A stretch of DNA of 64,000 bases. It comes from Microbacterium testaceum. Its GTDB lineage: Bacteria; Actinomycetota; Actinomycetes; Actinomycetales; Microbacteriaceae. The notes beneath the pieces are model-generated. The model searched no databases. It was not told the DNA's origin and worked only from the letters and a program-made list of their open reading frames with translations. Position numbers and translations under genes: made by a program. Location: positions 248,001 through 312,000 of the forward strand of contig NZ_JAJGNJ010000003.1 of the NCBI RefSeq assembly GCF_020781835.1, written 5' to 3'. Of the stretch, positions 63,462-64,000 are shown in pieces. How positions within the stretch are numbered: position 1 is the stretch's first letter; the number at the start of each line of letters is the position of its first letter.

Positions 63462-64000
63462 CGGATAGCCTCCAGCTTGATCCAGGCGCGTCTGATGGAC
63501 CGCTCCTCGAAGTACTTCTGCGGAGAATAGTTGATCAATGCGAGCGCCAAATAGGTGTACTTGAACAGGGGATTTTTTGCGAGGTGGTAGCGGATTCGGA
63601 AGTAGGACAGACGCAGGTGACGTCGGTCTCGAGCACGGAGATGCACGGCATGCTTCGCCATATAGATCTTGGTCCCAGCCGCTCGCCGCTCGGTGTTTCC
63701 GGTCAGCTGACCCGTTCCATGCTTCACCTGGAGCGCGAGCCGTTCGGCAACCGAAGTGTATGTGTGCCCTGCGAGCAGGAAGCGAAAGAAAAAGTCTGTG
63801 TCGTTCTTGACCGGAATGGATTCGTCGAAACCGCCTGAGCGCACAAACGCGTCGCGAGTGAGAACCATGTTGCTGCCCGTGGTCCCCAGGCTCACGGCCA
63901 CCACGTCCTGCGCCGTCTTGTTCGGCGCAAGCACCGGCGCTTCGACGCGCGTATCGCCCTTGACCATCCACCGCGCCACCACAGCCATATCGGTGCCCTC
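63458..64000 (-). CDS. GT2-family glycosyltransferase, cut by the right edge
   Basis: The C-terminal 180 or so residues of a GT2 enzyme: TRDAFVRSGGFDESIPVKNDTDFFFRFLLAG is the acceptor/catalytic region (the D near the family's ED motif), followed by a helical end (YFRIRYHLAKNPLFKYTYLALALINY). The frame runs off the window, so the N-terminus and the nucleotide-binding motifs are missing. Confidence 0.78.
   Translation of the reverse strand, partial: EGTDMAVVARWMVKGDTRVEAPVLAPNKTAQDVVAVSLGTTGSNMVLTRDAFVRSGGFDESIPVKNDTDFFFRFLLAGHTYTSVAERLALQVKHGTGQLTGNTERRAAGTKIYMAKHAVHLRARDRRHLRLSYFRIRYHLAKNPLFKYTYLALALINYSPQKYFEERSIRRAWIKLEAIR

Overview
The window looks like chromosome from a high-GC actinobacterium, most probably Microbacteriaceae and close to Microbacterium. 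The reasons are GC-rich coding sequence with many GTG and TTG starts, many genes that appear to be transcribed without a leader, F420-type oxidoreductases, LAxTG-type sorting signals, and a small protein family (three copies here) that I know only from Microbacteriaceae. I see no tRNA or rRNA genes, insertion sequences, prophage genes or CRISPR arrays.

Layout. 0-2 kb: a polysaccharide-chain-length / tyrosine autokinase protein. 2-24 kb: mixed single genes, including a large LuxR-type regulator, DUF998 and DUF2207 membrane proteins, an aldo/keto reductase, a GT4 glycosyltransferase, a TerC protein behind a probable yybP-ykoY manganese riboswitch, an F420-type LLM oxidoreductase and a sigma-region-2-only protein. 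Two of the three small paralogues flank a MarR regulator here and the third lies at 7 kb. At 14.6-20.0 kb a four-gene minus-strand operon encodes a beta-helix lipoprotein, a processive-type GT2 synthase, a membrane beta-helix protein and an XRE regulator; the last two end in the same ~56-residue domain. 24-36.6 kb: a membrane GH6 glycosidase, then a second surface-glycan locus with an OmpR-type response regulator, a second processive GT2, a histidine kinase, and a duplicated two-gene module of membrane protein with a degenerate GGDEF domain plus a convergent lipoprotein. A DUF4012 protein and two surface proteins follow.

36.6-55 kb: an exonuclease/endonuclease/phosphatase-family protein, truA and the S10-spc-alpha ribosomal cluster, all on the minus strand: rpsJ, rplC, D, W, B, rpsS, rplV, rpsC, rplP, rpmC, rpsQ, rplN, X, E, rpsH, rplF, R, rpsE, rpmD, rplO, secY, adk, map, a DsbA-like gene, infA, rpmJ, rpsM, rpsK, rpoA, rplQ. 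The usual rpsN and rpsD positions are empty, and each gap carries a strong inverted repeat. A good promoter with a ~300-nt leader precedes rpsJ. 55-64 kb: a solitary MT0933-type antitoxin and an exopolysaccharide cluster with a Tat-exported beta-helix protein, five glycosyltransferases (the last cut by the window edge) and a pyruvyl transferase, less GC-rich than its surroundings.

Together the non-ribosomal genes are dominated by cell-surface glycan work. There are two independent processive GT2 loci, each with its own regulator and lipoproteins, plus a conventional EPS cluster. The two processive GT2 loci are the best candidates for an undescribed system.
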